8,631 nucleotides of DNA from positions 1 to 8,631 of the forward strand of contig JASLIH010000287.1 in assembly GCA_030152105.1 (NCBI GenBank). The letters are read 5' to 3'. The translations under genes were made by a program, and so were the position numbers. The notes under the pieces were generated by a model. The model searched no databases. It was not told the DNA's origin and was given only the letters and a program-made list of their open reading frames with translations. Of the stretch, positions 7,582 to 8,631 are shown in pieces (position 1 is the first letter of the stretch; each line of letters starts with the position of its first letter). This DNA is from Actinomycetes bacterium (GTDB taxonomy: Bacteria; Actinomycetota; CALGFH01).

Positions 7582-8631
7582 TCAGCCGCGCAATGGCAAT
7601 GCCCGCAGCCGAGTGAACGCCTCCGCCAGCGCGTCCGCCCAGGGCCAGCAGCGTTGCAGCCGCATGATCAGGCGGCGGGCGTGGCGGACCACGCGGGCGG
7701 CCTGGTGGCACAGCCGATACCGTAGCGTCTTGGGCTCGGCGACGCGTAGCTCGCCGTCCAGCAGCAGCGTCTGCGCGCAGCAGACCAGGTCCTGAGCGAG
7801 CAGCACCAGCTCCAGCCAGACGGCGTTGCGGCGCATGCGCTCAAACGGCAGGTTGGCGAGCCCGGTCGCTTTGGCACCGCGGATGCGGTCCTCGACGCGG
7901 GCGCGCTGGCGGTGGCGCAGCTCCAGCTGGGCGATGTCGCCCTCGGGCTGGTCGGTGACAAAGACTTGGAAGCGGTGCCCGTCCAGGTCGGTGAACGACA
8001 GCTGGGCGCCGGGGTGGGGGTCCTCGCGGCGGCAGATCGCGCGGGTGCCCGGCGGCCAGGCGTGCAGGTCGATCCGGCCGGTCAGCTCCACGACCTCCGC
8101 GCCATCCCGGGGGGTTCGGTCGGGTTGGACCGCCGCCGTCCAGGCCGGTTCGGGCACCGTCAGGATCGCCTCGCGGAGGTGAGCATCGATCGGCAGGCCG
8201 ATCCAGAACCCCACCCCCAGCTCCCGCATCCTGGCGACCAGCCCCAGCGTCGCCCCGGCCGAGTCGGATCGCATGACCACACGCTGCTCGGCGGCCAGTG
8301 CGGGCAGCTGCGCCAACGCCAGCTCAGCGACCTCGACCAGGTCGGCGGTGGCGTTGGCGGGTCGCAGCACGCCGGCCAGCGGCTCACCGGTCCCATCGGC
8401 GCAATCCAGGTAGGCCAGCAGCGGATGGAACCCGAAGGTGTGCTTGTAGGCCCCGGCCGCGCCTTGCTGCTCGGAGTGCGCCTCCACCAAGGTGGCGTCC
8501 AGGTCCACCACCAGCAGCTCGCTGTCGGGGTGCGCGCCAACCTGCCAGGCACGAGCGCGGGCATGGGCTCTGGCCGCGCGCAGGCGGGCCAGCCCGTCCG
8601 GGTCGGTCGCCAGCCGCTCCACCACCCGCCA
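7582..8631 (-). CDS. IS1380-family transposase, 5' end beyond window
   Basis: A DDE transposase that catalyses cut-and-join movement of its own element. The frame stays open to the right edge; two codons (W, R) precede the GTG at 8625, so that GTG is internal and the true start lies outside. About 349 residues are visible, against roughly 450 in the family, so around 100 N-terminal residues are missing. Counting from 8625, catalytic candidates are D41/D43 in VVDLDATLV, D121 in VMRSDSAG and E245 in RARVEDRIRGAK. The following block GLANLPFERMRRNAVWLELVL is the conserved C-terminal signature region of IS1380 enzymes, and the tail ends with WPWADALAEAFTRLRALP. No stop or frameshift is seen in the visible part, so it may be functional. 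It is unrelated to the pump operon and is probably a later insertion. Confidence 0.92.
   Translation of the reverse strand, partial: WRVVERLATDPDGLARLRAARAHARARAWQVGAHPDSELLVVDLDATLVEAHSEQQGAAGAYKHTFGFHPLLAYLDCADGTGEPLAGVLRPANATADLVEVAELALAQLPALAAEQRVVMRSDSAGATLGLVARMRELGVGFWIGLPIDAHLREAILTVPEPAWTAAVQPDRTPRDGAEVVELTGRIDLHAWPPGTRAICRREDPHPGAQLSFTDLDGHRFQVFVTDQPEGDIAQLELRHRQRARVEDRIRGAKATGLANLPFERMRRNAVWLELVLLAQDLVCCAQTLLLDGELRVAEPKTLRYRLCHQAARVVRHARRLIMRLQRCWPWADALAEAFTRLRALPLRG

Larger units (their letters stand above)
7384..8631 (-). mobile_element. IS1380-family insertion sequence, 3' portion, cut by the window edge
   Basis: The element is defined by the IS1380-type transposase on the minus strand. 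Its downstream end is placed at the CC at 7384, because the sequence there read outward (CTCATGAAAAGCCGAGG) resembles the terminal inverted repeats of such elements, which typically end in GG/CC. About 198 bp separate the transposase stop from this end and hold no convincing gene. The other end is outside the window, so neither the inverted repeat nor the target duplication can be confirmed. It lies directly upstream of the LCP-like remnant. Confidence 0.65.

Overview
The window is very GC-rich and almost fully coding. High GC, long shadow ORFs, a degenerate LytR-CpsA-Psr-type membrane N-terminus and an actinobacterial-style IS1380 transposase all suggest an actinomycete-like (Actinomycetota) chromosome. 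No rRNA, tRNA or species-specific marker is present, so this is an inference.

Positions 15-6844 hold three tightly packed plus-strand genes. Two are full-length (1051 and 1050 aa) RND-superfamily permeases of the heavy-metal-efflux (CusA/CzcA-like) type. They are clearly paralogous end to end. Between them lies a 155-aa lipoprotein that looks like only the C-terminal, membrane-proximal part of an RND periplasmic adaptor. The first junction has a 42-bp gap with a near-perfect Shine-Dalgarno, and the second has a 12-bp gap. There is no room for internal promoters, so the three are probably one transcript. The first 14 bases contain an in-frame-looking stop just before the first permease, so the operon probably starts upstream of the window. 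The permeases should be proton-driven exporters in the cytoplasmic membrane, with the lipoprotein anchored on the outer face. No outer-membrane channel gene is visible.

The two pumps are not equivalent. The second keeps canonical TM4 and TM10 motifs. In the first, these motifs and the one before TM11 are eroded although the reading frame is intact. This suggests division of labour, perhaps a hetero-oligomer.

Positions 6845-7383 contain no convincing intact gene. On the minus strand there is a decayed fragment resembling the membrane-anchor N-terminus of an LCP-family (LytR-CpsA-Psr) protein. It has no good start and no catalytic domain.

From about 7384 to the window edge is the 3' part of an IS1380-family insertion sequence on the minus strand. 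The transposase retains its DDE residues but runs off the right edge.
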